From NCBI RefSeq assembly GCF_024346455.1, contig NZ_JAGQCY010000018.1, forward strand, positions 1 to 59,679: a DNA stretch of 59,679 nt, given 5' to 3'. Position numbers and translations under genes: made by a program. The stretch comes from Cyanobium sp. Aljojuca 7A6 (GTDB lineage Bacteria; Cyanobacteriota; Cyanobacteriia; PCC-6307; Cyanobiaceae). A model generated the notes under the pieces. The model worked only from the letters and a program-made list of their open reading frames with translations. It did not search any database and had not been told where the DNA came from. Of this stretch, positions 28,026 through 36,491 are shown one piece after another (position 1 is the stretch's first letter; each line of letters opens with the position of its first letter).

Positions 28026-30271
28026 CCGAGCTCATTGTAATTTTTGCAGCGGCGGCTTTCGGCGGCTTACTGGCGTCTTTGCTAAAGCAACCCGTTATTC
28101 TCGGGTATCTGCTTGCGGGTGTGATTGTTGGGCCTTTTGAGCTCGGTCTGATCAGTAATTACGAGGAAGTTGAAACGATCGCAGAATTGGGCGTTACGTT
28201 TCTACTCTTCACCATCGGAGTTGAGTTCTCCTTTGCTGAACTCAATAAGGTCAAAAAGATCGCCTTGGGTGGTGGCGGGCTGCAACTGGTCCTAACGATT
28301 TCCTTAACGGCTTTGGTGGCCGTGGTGGCGGGCTGGGTAACCACTGTTCCTCAGGGTATTTTTCTCGGCGAGTTGGTGTCACTCTCGTCCACTGCCGTGG
28401 TGATCAAAGCCTTGGCAGAGCAGGATGAAATGGCCACGGCCCACGGACAGGTGATGTTGGGCATTTTGATTGTCCAAGATCTTGCCCTTGGCTTGATGCT
28501 TGCAATCTTGCCGGCGCTGAATAGTCCGATTGAGGAGCTTGGATTTGCGATCGGGATCGCCTTGTTGAAGCTCGCACTGTTTGCCCTAGGGGCGTTCGTG
28601 GTGGGGAAATGGCTCATCCCTCCTTACCTGCAATTACTGGCCAAGACCGAAAGCCACGAACTTTTTCTATTAGGGGTCGTGACGCTTTGCCTGGGGATTG
28701 CACTGCTCACAGGAAAGATTGGGCTGTCAACTGAAATGGGCGCTTTTGTGGCGGGACTAATGATTTCAGAGGTCGAGTATTCCGACCAAACCCTCGATTA
28801 CGTTGAACCGATCCGAGACATTTGTGCAGCTGCATTTTTTGCAGCGATTGGAGTGTTGATTGATCCGGTTTTCCTCTGGAACAACCTGCCGCTGATCCTG
28901 GGACTGGTTACCCTTGTGTTGATCGGCAAGTCGTTGTTAATTACGCCCCTGGTTGTCCTGTTTCGCTATCCCCTGAATACAGCTATCATCGCTGGCTTAG
29001 GGTTGGCTCAGATTGGTGAATTTTCCTTTGTACTGGCAGGCCAAGGCAGCAAATTTGGCTTGATTTCGGAGAATGTTTACTCGCTGATACTAGGGACAAC
29101 TGCCGTTACTTTGATCGTTACGCCCTTCGTGCTGCAATGGCTGCCTGCTCTGTTAGCCAGAGCCGAGTCTCTACCCTGGTTTGCCCAGGCTGATGGCCCC
29201 CAAGAAGTCTCAGAAGATTCACTATCGCTAAAGGATCATATTGTGGTTTGCGGTTATGGAAGAGTTGGCAGCAACATTGTGAAGCTGTTACGTGAACGCG
29301 ACTATCCGGTACTAGTGATTGAACAATCCGAGCAGTATGTCCAAAAGCTAAGGGATGAAAAAATCCCATACATCTTTGGCAATGCAGCCAGTGCCCTCGT
29401 TCTGGAAAAAGCTGGGGTCAATCAGGCCAAAGGCATGGCGATCGCCCTGCCTGATCCCATGAGTATACGTTTGTGCCTGAAGAGATCCCTGGTGCTCAAC
29501 CCCGAACTGGATCTGGTGGTTCGTGCCAGTTCAGAGAAAGACATTGAACCCCTGTATCAAATGGGTGCGAAAGAAGTCGTCCAACCAGAGTTTGAAGCGA
29601 GTTTAGAACTTTCAACCCATCTTTTTTCTGGTCTGGGTCTTCCCTTGGCAGCCATTCAACAAAACATTCAGCAAATTCGCGATTGTCACTACTCAACCCT
29701 GCGTCCTGATCAATCCAAGGATCAGATCTTCAGAGAGATCAAGGAGGCGACACGAACAATGAAAACCAAATTCTATTCCCTTCCTTCGAATTCTGTCTTG
29801 ATGGGTAGATCTCTAGAGAAAAGCCGCCTTCGGTCTTTGACCGGGGTTATTCTGATGGCGATTACCCGAGCAAGCGGTGAAAAAATTGACTACCCAGAGG
29901 CTGATACCCTACTTGAGGATGGAGATAGTTATTTGTTGGTAGGTGATGGCGATGAGTTGGCCGCATTTAAACAGCTCGCCACAGGATCGATTTCCCAACT
30001 GCCAGAGGATACTGATTCTTCCATCTGGGTCCTTGTTGAAGAAGACAGTATAGTTGCTGGGAAAACCCTGGCTCAACTTGAGTTCCAGAAGCAGTTCGGA
30101 GCCTTCGTTCAGGCAATTCGTCGCAAAGGAAAATATCTGCGCTTCCCCAATGGCAACACTGTGATCCACGCCGGCGACAAGTTACTGTTGTTCGGCGAAC
30201 TGACGTTTCTTGCTGACCTTGGTCGAAAGATCGCAACCAAGACAGGCATCGATACGATCATCGCCGATTGA
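28022..30271 (+). CDS. KefB-type monovalent cation:proton antiporter with RCK domains
   Basis: A 749-residue CPA2 antiporter. Residues 1-385 form about 12 helices with family stretches such as KQPVILGYLLAGVIVGP, LGVTFLLFTIGVEF and LSSTAVVIKALAEQDE. An RCK-N/TrkA-N domain begins near 403 (HIVVCGYGRVGSNIV). Two RCK-C/TrkA-C domains follow, at about 575-645 and 660-735. Members exchange K+ or Na+ for protons and are gated by nucleotides or redox ligands on the RCK domain. Composition is strikingly different from its neighbours: 27 of 60 bases in 29041-29100 are G or C, against 45 of 60 in 33001-33060. This points to recent acquisition. Confidence 0.92.
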   Translation: MTELIVIFAAAAFGGLLASLLKQPVILGYLLAGVIVGPFELGLISNYEEVETIAELGVTFLLFTIGVEFSFAELNKVKKIALGGGGLQLVLTISLTALVAVVAGWVTTVPQGIFLGELVSLSSTAVVIKALAEQDEMATAHGQVMLGILIVQDLALGLMLAILPALNSPIEELGFAIGIALLKLALFALGAFVVGKWLIPPYLQLLAKTESHELFLLGVVTLCLGIALLTGKIGLSTEMGAFVAGLMISEVEYSDQTLDYVEPIRDICAAAFFAAIGVLIDPVFLWNNLPLILGLVTLVLIGKSLLITPLVVLFRYPLNTAIIAGLGLAQIGEFSFVLAGQGSKFGLISENVYSLILGTTAVTLIVTPFVLQWLPALLARAESLPWFAQADGPQEVSEDSLSLKDHIVVCGYGRVGSNIVKLLRERDYPVLVIEQSEQYVQKLRDEKIPYIFGNAASALVLEKAGVNQAKGMAIALPDPMSIRLCLKRSLVLNPELDLVVRASSEKDIEPLYQMGAKEVVQPEFEASLELSTHLFSGLGLPLAAIQQNIQQIRDCHYSTLRPDQSKDQIFREIKEATRTMKTKFYSLPSNSVLMGRSLEKSRLRSLTGVILMAITRASGEKIDYPEADTLLEDGDSYLLVGDGDELAAFKQLATGSISQLPEDTDSSIWVLVEEDSIVAGKTLAQLEFQKQFGAFVQAIRRKGKYLRFPNGNTVIHAGDKLLLFGELTFLADLGRKIATKTGIDTIIAD

Positions 30272-30369
30272 GGAGTTAGATGCTTTATTGGCATCCGGCC
30301 CCAGTGGCAAGCTCACAGCATCAGTGCTATGGGACCCGAAGGTTCGTTTGGCCTTTGATCTCCGATACG

Positions 30370-30552
30370 GTGCAGATCCGAGGGGCCCGAGCAGGAGCAG
30401 ATCCGTTGGCAGCCAGCCCTGCCAAGACGCCAGGGCCATCGCCAGCGTCGTGACCACCACCGACAGGATCAAGGGGCGCGCCAGCCGCGGGACCAGGGCC
30501 GCCTGGAACGGCAGCAGCAGCCAGGCGATCGTCAGGAGCGAATCACTCGGTT
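30370..30552 (-). pseudogene. Possible mnhD N-terminal remnant
   Basis: The minus-strand frame reads SLLTIAWLLLPFQAALVPRL followed by ARPLILSVVVTTLAMALA and then LLLLGPLG. This resembles the first two helices and following loop of an MnhD/MrpD-type proton-translocating subunit. The frame then runs into unrelated sequence next to the antiporter's 3' end. No complete gene can be built. It directly follows the mnhC-like fragment, as in Mrp operons. Confidence 0.4.
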
Positions 30553-30801
30553 CCCAGGACGCCAGGGAACGGGGGGGCATCCATAGTCCTCAGTCGCCAC
30601 CGCCGGGAAACACCACACGACCGCCGAGAAAGGGGTGCGAAACCCACTACGGGCAGCAACGAGCACCAAGAAGGAGATCACCCCGGTGCCCATTCCATCG
30701 ATTCCCATCAGCTTGAGGAAAAGGTTACGGCGAAGCAGCAGACCCACCAGGCCCGTGAACACGGTGAGCAGCATCAAGGATGGCCATGGATTCTCAGACA
30801 T
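30532..30801 (-). pseudogene. mnhC (Mrp antiporter subunit C / NuoK-like) remnant
   Basis: From ATG 30801 the minus strand reads about 57 residues that fit MnhC: LMLLTVFTGLVGLLLRRNLF, then LKLMGIDGMGTGVISFLVLV, then AARSGFRTPF. MnhC subunits of cyanobacteria are about 100 residues and continue with a YADPxPQALxLTAIVIG segment. Here the frame instead shifts and loses this part, then meets the mnhD-like fragment. Both the TM1 and TM2 signatures are well preserved, so decay is recent or the stub is still translated. Confidence 0.55.
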
Positions 30802-30927
30802 TCCGGAAGATCAGTCATCTATCGGGGCCTTCTTCCGCACCGAGCAGCGCGCCTCACGGCCAGCTTCTCTCCATCACACCCTTGCCCCACCGACATGGGA
30901 TGGATGACGCGCCGCCCGCTCCCGAGA

Positions 30928-31242
30928 CTGGGAGAGCATCGCCTGGTCGCTGGACGGCTATGGGCAGGCTTCTCCGGAAGGTTGGATCGCCTCGATCAGC
31001 GCCAGCTGGGGCCACGACCGGTTCGCGTTCACCAGCCATGCGGTTGCGGGGCTTTCCGGCGTGCGTACCACCCCCTGGTACTTGGTTCCAAACTGAAGGG
31101 ACATCCTCGGCCACGGCAACAGCCACGCGATGGCGGTGAGGACTCCGGCCTCGCCTCAGAACTGGCCACTCGGATCCGTCTGCGCGATAGCTTCAGCCTC
31201 AGCGTGGGGGCCGCGCTGCTTCGCGCCACCCTTGGCTTCTGA
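30928..31242 (+). pseudogene. C-terminal remnant of a porin related to the 6132-7484 gene
   Basis: One frame reads SISASWGHDRFAF and then HAVAGLSGVRTTPWY before a stop (31094-31096). The porin at 6132-7484 has SISAGWGEDRFRF and PAVAGLSGVRSRSWY at the matching place. After the stop the homology resumes with ILGHGNS (porin VLGAGNS). Past a deletion it ends with RIRLRDSFSLSV and GAALLRATLGF, matching the porin's RIQVSDELSVTP and GLIRTTLRF. The reading frame is broken by at least one stop and a deletion, and the N-terminal two thirds is absent. It directly precedes the second gltS. Confidence 0.75.
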
Positions 31243-31296
31243 TCGTGTGGAGTAGGCTCCCTGCTAACAGGTTCGTTTCCACCCAGGTCACCGAAG

Positions 31297-32517
31297 ATGA
31301 ACGTTGTGGATGGAGCGATTGAGGTGCAGTCTTTCCTCACGGTGACCCTGGGGATTCTCGTTCTTTTCCTCGGTAAGGATCTCAACAGTCGCTTCCGCTT
31401 CCTGCGGGATTTCACCATTCCGGAGCCCGTTAGTGGCGGCCTGCTGGTGGCGCTGCTGATCACCCTGCTGCATATCGCCTTTGGCTTTGAGATCAACTTC
31501 GGTATGCGGGCCCGTGATGTGCTGCTCGTCTACTTCTTCACCACTGTGGGCATGAATGCGAGCTTCGCCGACCTGCGCCGTGGTGGCCGCTCCCTGGTGG
31601 TGCTGCTGGTGCTGAGCATCGTGCTGATGGTGGCGCAGAACCTGCTGGGAATCGGCCTGGCCCGTTGGAGTGGATTGCCGGCCGCCACCGGACTGCTGGT
31701 GGGCACGGTGTCGTTGATCGGCGGCCACGGCACCACAATCGCCTGGGCACCGAAGTTCGCCTCCGGACACGGCGTGGCCAACGCCCTGGAGATCGGCATA
31801 GCGGCCGCCACCTTCGGCCTGATCATCGCCAGTGCCACTGGAGGACCGATCGCCCAGTACCTGATCCGCCGCCACCGTCTGGCAACCCCCGGCTCCGAGG
31901 AGTCGCCCGTGCAGGCAAACCCGAGGGGAGGCGGGGAGGTGATGGGTTCCCTCGATTTTCTCGGAGCGGTGCTGGCGATCAACATCTGCATCATCCTCGG
32001 CTCGATTCTGCAGAAGCTGATGCGCGACCTCGGGCTGTTTCTGCCATTGTTCGTGCCCTGCCTGATCATGGGCATCTTGCTCAGCAACCTGCTTCCAAGG
32101 CCAGGGCCGAAGGCAGGGTTCCGCTGGCCCTCCCGCACCCCGGCCCTGGCCCTGATCGCCGAGATCTCGCTCGGGGCGTTCCTGGCGATGTCCCTGATGG
32201 CCTTGCAGTTCTGGACGCTGGTGGATCTGGCAGGGCCCCTGCTGCTGATCCTGATCGCCCAGTTCCTGCTGGCCCTGGTGATCAATCTTTTCCTGGTGTT
32301 TCCGCTGCTCGGTGGCACCTACGACGCCGCCGTGATCGCCGCAGGCTTCGGCGGCATCTCGCTGGGCTCCACCCCCACCGCCATGGCCAACATGACGGCG
32401 GTCACCCAACGCTTCGGGCCTTCGTACAAGGCCTTCATCGTGTTGCCGCTGGTGTCGGCGTTCCTCATCGATCTGTTCAACGCCGTGCTGATCCCCTTCT
32501 TTCTGCGCCGCCTCTGA
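31297..32517 (+). CDS. gltS: Na+/glutamate symporter, copy 2
   Basis: A 406-residue ESS-family transporter with the motifs IGGHGTTIAWAP and FGGISLGSTPTAMANM in its two halves and about ten hydrophobic segments. It aligns along its length with the 7497-8708 gene but differs at many positions, and its codon use is high-GC like the core genome. It therefore looks like an old paralogue or a separately acquired copy rather than a recent duplicate. ATG 31297 lies 55 bases after the end of a porin remnant. Predicted role: Na+-coupled glutamate uptake across the inner membrane. Confidence 0.92.
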   Translation: MNVVDGAIEVQSFLTVTLGILVLFLGKDLNSRFRFLRDFTIPEPVSGGLLVALLITLLHIAFGFEINFGMRARDVLLVYFFTTVGMNASFADLRRGGRSLVVLLVLSIVLMVAQNLLGIGLARWSGLPAATGLLVGTVSLIGGHGTTIAWAPKFASGHGVANALEIGIAAATFGLIIASATGGPIAQYLIRRHRLATPGSEESPVQANPRGGGEVMGSLDFLGAVLAINICIILGSILQKLMRDLGLFLPLFVPCLIMGILLSNLLPRPGPKAGFRWPSRTPALALIAEISLGAFLAMSLMALQFWTLVDLAGPLLLILIAQFLLALVINLFLVFPLLGGTYDAAVIAAGFGGISLGSTPTAMANMTAVTQRFGPSYKAFIVLPLVSAFLIDLFNAVLIPFFLRRL

Positions 32518-32589
32518 GCCTGCCGCCGCTCTCCAGCCACGGGACGATCACGCAGATCTTCGATTCGTTCTCAGATGTTGGCCCGCCCA

Positions 32590-32642
32590 GCCCCCATCCC
32601 CATCACCTTGAGGAAAAGCTGCGCCGCAGCAGCAGGGCCTCC
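32590..32642 (-). pseudogene. Second, very short mnhC-like fragment
   Basis: About 50 bases resemble the mnhC remnant at 30688-30742: 19 of 20 bases match over CCCATCANCTTGAGGAAAAG, and the flanking bases also correspond. On the minus strand it gives LLLRRSF, with a one-base deletion before what would be LKVMGMG (compare LLLRRNLFLKLMGIDGMG). The remainder of the 32518-32859 gap holds no gene that I can support. The two mnhC-like pieces bracket the porin remnant and gltS copy 2. Confidence 0.4.
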
Positions 32643-32859
32643 ATCACCCAAAAGCCAAACCTGCCTAGGACGCCTTGGCTTGTGACCAGCCAATCGGCGC
32701 GCCAATCTCAGACCATGACGGGGAAGGTACGGCAGCGTCTCCCCTGCCTACGTTGCTGTGGGTGGGTCCATCGGTCCTATGCCTTCCCCTGGATCGCAAG
32801 GCTGGTGGGCATCAGTTCACGCTTTCATTCACGGGTGACGTGAGTCGGGGCACGCAACG

Positions 32860-35094
32860 GTGAATGATCTGTTCAGCCATCAAGGCGAGCAAGCCAGGCG
32901 CAGGATCGCCCCGCTGGCCGAGCGCCTGCGGCCGCGCAGCCTCGACGACTTCGTTGGTCAGGCGGCAATCCTGGGTCCGGGGCGGCTGCTGCGCCGTGCC
33001 ATCGCCGCCGACCGGGTCGGCAACCTGATCCTGCACGGCCCCCCCGGCACCGGCAAGACGACCCTGGCGCGGATCATCGCCGGCAGCACCCGGGCCCACT
33101 TCAGCAGCCTCAACGCCGTGCTGGCCGGGGTGAAGGATCTGCGTGCCGAGGTGGACGCCGCCAAGTTGCGCCTCGAGCACCACGGTCTGCGCACGATCCT
33201 GTTCATCGACGAGGTGCATCGGTTCAACAGTGCCCAGCAGGATGCCCTGCTCCCCTGGGTCGAGAACGGCACCGTGACCCTGATCGGCGCCACCACCGAA
33301 AACCCCTACTTCGAAGTCAACAAGGCCCTGGTCAGCCGCTCCCGTCTGTTCCGTCTTCAACCCCTGGAACCGGACGATCTGCGCCTGCTGCTGGCGCGAG
33401 CCCTGGCCGATCCCGAACACGGCTTCGGCCAACGCTCCGTCGAGCTCTCCGAACCAGCGGGCGCCCACCTGCTCGACGTGGCGGGGGGCGATGCCCGCAG
33501 CCTGCTCAACGCCCTCGAACTGGCAGTGGAAACCACTGAAGCCGACGCCGACGGCGTGATTCGCATCGACCTGGCCATTGCCGAGGAATCGATCCAGCAG
33601 CGGGCGGTGCTCTACGACAAGCAGGGCGATGCCCACTTCGACACGATCAGCGCCTTCATCAAGTCGATCCGGGGCTCCGACCCCGATGCGGCCCTGTTCT
33701 GGCTGGCGCGGATGGTGGAAGCCGGCGAGAACCCTCGCTTCATCCTGCGGCGCCTGCTGATCTCCGCCGGCGAGGACATCGGCCTGGCCGATCCCCAGGC
33801 GATGGTGGTGGTGGAAGCCTGCGCCGCCGCCTTCGACCGGGTGGGCCTGCCGGAGGGGCTCTATCCCCTGGCCCATGCCGCCCTCTATCTGGCCGGAACC
33901 GAAAAGAGCAACAGCAGCCTGGGCTTCTTCGATGCGGTCAAGGCGGTGCGCGAAGCCCGCCGCCAGCAGGTGCCCGCCCATCTGCGCGACGCCAACCGGG
34001 ACGGCCAGGCCTTCGGCGATGGGGTGGGCTACCGCTATCCCCACGCCTATGCCGACCACTGGGTCGCCCAGCAGTACCTGCCCCAGGCCCTGCAGGGGGA
34101 GGTGTTCTGGCAGCCCGGATCCCTGGGCTGGGAAGGGGGGCTGCGCAAACGGCTGCAGCAGCGCCGGGCCGCCCAGTTGGCCGCCGCGGCCGAAACAGCG
34201 GCCGACGACCGGGGCGACCTGCTCAGCAGCAGCCCGGACGACCCGCTGCTGAACCGCTGGCTGCAACGCCAGGCCGGAGCGGAGGGGGAGCGGCTCGACC
34301 GGCTGCGCCAGCGCTTCTGGCAGGACGCCGCCATCGGGCGCCTCGACCGGGTGCTGGTGGTCGAAGCCCACTCCCTGCTCTGGGCCCTCGATCCGCTCGA
34401 AGCTGCCAGCGAGGGGGAAGTGGTGCTGACCACGCCGAGCGCGGCGGTGCGCGATCGCCTGCAGGCCCAGCTGCAGCTGCTGGATCAGTTGCGGCGACCT
34501 CGCTTGCTGGCCGTGGCCAGCGACGCCCCCGAGGAGCTTCAGACGCAACTGGCCGGTCCGCCCCAGGGGGAGGGTCGTTTTGAGTGGATCGCCGCGCGCC
34601 AGCCCTGGCGCCACAGTTCCGCAGCGCAACGGCTGGCCTGGCTGGAGCAGCTCACGGCCCTGGCGGCCCCGGGAGCCCGGGCCCGCCTGCTGTTCACCCA
34701 TCCCCTGCTGGGACCGGCGGGCAGCCTGCGGGCCCACCTGCTCAGCCGCGCCGCAGGCGACGTGCCGGCCGTTCTTGAGCGCGCGGCTACCAGGGAACAG
34801 GAGTGGCTGGCGGGCGACGCCGAGCTGGCCGATCGGGTGCAGGAGGGGCTGGAAGCCCTCGGCTGGCATGTGCAGCGCCGCTTCTGGGAGGAGGGGCTCG
34901 ACCTTCCCCTGAGCGAGGCCCTGCTGGAGCGCTGGTTCGGCGCTGAGGCCAGCTACCGGAAGCATCTGGCGGCAGCGCTTCCGGCCGCTGGCCGCAAGAG
35001 CCTCGAAGCCCTGTTCCGGGAGCGACGGGGTACCACCTTGCCCCAGCCCCTTGGGCACACCCTGCTGCTGGCCCAGTGGAGCGCTGAGCCATGA
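32860..35094 (+). CDS. rarA: RarA/MgsA AAA ATPase fused to a C-terminal extension
   Basis: Replication-associated recombination protein A, a clamp-loader-like AAA+ ATPase acting at stalled forks. Walker A is GPPGTGKT at residues 60-67, Walker B is FIDEVHRF with D117/E118, and sensor 1 is IGATTENP. The lid and the MgsA tetramerisation domain run to about residue 430 (LRDANRDGQAFGDGVGYRYP). E. coli RarA ends there; this protein continues to 744. The extra 300 residues contain VLVVEAHSLLWALDP and a late LLFTHPLLGP in a layout resembling a degenerate methyltransferase fold. This fused form is typical of cyanobacteria. The start is a GTG at 32860. Confidence 0.92.
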   Translation: MNDLFSHQGEQARRRIAPLAERLRPRSLDDFVGQAAILGPGRLLRRAIAADRVGNLILHGPPGTGKTTLARIIAGSTRAHFSSLNAVLAGVKDLRAEVDAAKLRLEHHGLRTILFIDEVHRFNSAQQDALLPWVENGTVTLIGATTENPYFEVNKALVSRSRLFRLQPLEPDDLRLLLARALADPEHGFGQRSVELSEPAGAHLLDVAGGDARSLLNALELAVETTEADADGVIRIDLAIAEESIQQRAVLYDKQGDAHFDTISAFIKSIRGSDPDAALFWLARMVEAGENPRFILRRLLISAGEDIGLADPQAMVVVEACAAAFDRVGLPEGLYPLAHAALYLAGTEKSNSSLGFFDAVKAVREARRQQVPAHLRDANRDGQAFGDGVGYRYPHAYADHWVAQQYLPQALQGEVFWQPGSLGWEGGLRKRLQQRRAAQLAAAAETAADDRGDLLSSSPDDPLLNRWLQRQAGAEGERLDRLRQRFWQDAAIGRLDRVLVVEAHSLLWALDPLEAASEGEVVLTTPSAAVRDRLQAQLQLLDQLRRPRLLAVASDAPEELQTQLAGPPQGEGRFEWIAARQPWRHSSAAQRLAWLEQLTALAAPGARARLLFTHPLLGPAGSLRAHLLSRAAGDVPAVLERAATREQEWLAGDAELADRVQEGLEALGWHVQRRFWEEGLDLPLSEALLERWFGAEASYRKHLAAALPAAGRKSLEALFRERRGTTLPQPLGHTLLLAQWSAEP

Positions 35095-35116
35095 AAAAAC
35101 CCCGGCATTGCCGGGG
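35094..35116 (-). terminator. Intrinsic terminator of the DUF1400 gene
   Basis: A perfect 7-bp stem (CCCCGGC at 35100-35106 with GCCGGGG at 35110-35116) around a 3-base loop. On the minus strand it is followed by six T (complement of 35094-35099). It ends the minus-strand gene 35149-35862 and overlaps the last base of rarA. Confidence 0.85.
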
Positions 35117-35148
35117 CTGGAAAGGATGGGAGAGATCTCCCCGATCGA

Positions 35149-35862
35149 TCACCAGAGGCCGCGAACCGGCTGATCCATCATTGGCGCAGGGGCGGGGCCG
35201 GGGGTGTCCCGAACCATGGCGACGGGGTCGGCCATCTGGTTGGCCTGGATGCAGGCGGGCAGGAAGACGTACCAGGACAGCAGCGAGGTGCACTGGGCGG
35301 TGCCGGGCTGGCAACGACCCTCGGCACAGATGTTCTGGGAACCGGTATAGGTGTTGCAGAAATCAGCCAGACGGAAGTCGGTGGGCAGGGCCTTCATGAT
35401 GCCTGCCGAGGAGATCGAACCGTCCTTGGAATCGGAGATGATCGCCGACCGCAGAGCCTGTACAGCATAGGTATTCATGCTGTAGTAAGGGAAGTAGCTG
35501 CTGGTCGCGTTCTTGAGGAACTTGACACCGGCGTCCGAGTAAAGGAAGCGCGAGACCCCGACGAGGTTGACGGCATAGGTCTTGGTCATGCCCGACTTGA
35601 CTTCGTCGGACGTCCAGCCGGAGCGGGCGAGACCGCCTTCCAGGCCACGGTCGGTGATGTCGCCGGAACCCAGAAAGGTGTCGAAGGCTTTCTGGTGGGT
35701 GGACCACACGGCGCCGCCGGTGTTCCAACGCACAGGCAGGTCGTTGTCCACGGCCGCGGACGCGGGCAGCACGGAGGCGGAAAGAGCCGTTCCCACAAAG
35801 AGAGCGGTGAGAGTTCGCTTGAACACGGGAGGCGATGTTGACTTCAATATCAACCTAGCCAT
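35149..35862 (-). CDS. Secreted stand-alone DUF1400 protein
   Basis: A 237-residue protein from ATG 35862 with a signal peptide (LTALFVGTALSASVLPASA). The mature part follows the helical layout of the DUF1400 domain, with stretches FDTFLGSGDITDRGLEGGL, LVGVSRFLYSDAGVKFLK and ALRSAIISDSKDG. In cyanobacteria DUF1400 usually sits in front of an alpha/beta hydrolase; here that hydrolase part is absent. The C-terminal 70 residues have six Cys and a Pro-rich tail, suggesting disulfides in the periplasm. A strong terminator follows. An upstream start at 35913 is possible but less hydrophobic. Confidence 0.65.
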   Translation of the reverse strand: MARLILKSTSPPVFKRTLTALFVGTALSASVLPASAAVDNDLPVRWNTGGAVWSTHQKAFDTFLGSGDITDRGLEGGLARSGWTSDEVKSGMTKTYAVNLVGVSRFLYSDAGVKFLKNATSSYFPYYSMNTYAVQALRSAIISDSKDGSISSAGIMKALPTDFRLADFCNTYTGSQNICAEGRCQPGTAQCTSLLSWYVFLPACIQANQMADPVAMVRDTPGPAPAPMMDQPVRGLW

Positions 35863-36023
35863 CAAGGGTCGTTTTGCGTACTTCTCGTGTCCAGTTTCTT
35901 TGCCTCTCCACACACAACGGGCAAATTCGTGCGGACTTGGGTGGCCAGCAAGGGGCGAAACGGGGCTCTGAGGGGCAGTACCACTAGGCTACACGGGTCT
36001 TCCTCGTTCTCAAGGTTCGACCC

Positions 36024-36491
36024 ATGGCCCTGCAGGTGGGAGATCCAGCCCCCGATTTCACCCTCCCCGATCAGACAGGTGAGGCGGTGTCCCTCTCCGC
36101 ACTGAAGGGGCAGCGTGTTGTGATTTATTTTTACCCCAAGGACGACACTCCTGGTTGCACGAAGGAAGCCTGCAATTTCAGGGACCGCTGGGGTGCCTTC
36201 GAAACCCACGCCATCAAGGTGCTGGGAATCAGCAAGGACGGGGCTGCCAGCCATGGCAAGTTCGTCGCCAAATACGACCTGCCCTTCACCCTGCTCACCG
36301 ATGCCGAGCCCTGCCCTGTGGCTGAGTCGTACGGCAGCTATGGGCTCAAGAAGTTCATGGGCAAGGAGTACATGGGCATGATGCGGCACACCTTCGTGAT
36401 CGATGCCGAGGGCAAGTTGGAACGCCTTTATCTCAAGGTGAAGGCCGAAACCATGGCGGATCAGATTCTTGAGGATCTGGGCCTGGTCTGA
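36024..36491 (+). CDS. bcp: Peroxiredoxin Q (bacterioferritin comigratory protein)
   Basis: A 155-residue thioredoxin-fold peroxidase that reduces hydroperoxides with electrons from thioredoxin. The peroxidatic and resolving cysteines are C45 and C50 in DTPGCTKEAC, the CxxxxC spacing of the PrxQ/BCP class. The conserved YPKDDTPGCT and FVIDAEGKL stretches are also present. Its last 31 bases overlap the 3' end of the convergent coaX gene. The 161 bases between its start and that of the DUF1400 gene serve two divergent promoters. Confidence 0.95.
   Translation: MALQVGDPAPDFTLPDQTGEAVSLSALKGQRVVIYFYPKDDTPGCTKEACNFRDRWGAFETHAIKVLGISKDGAASHGKFVAKYDLPFTLLTDAEPCPVAESYGSYGLKKFMGKEYMGMMRHTFVIDAEGKLERLYLKVKAETMADQILEDLGLV

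Noticed and set aside
35100..35116. Reading the hairpin as the terminator of rarA on the plus strand
   Set aside because: The T run is on the minus-strand side (six A on the plus strand before the stem), so it serves the DUF1400 gene.
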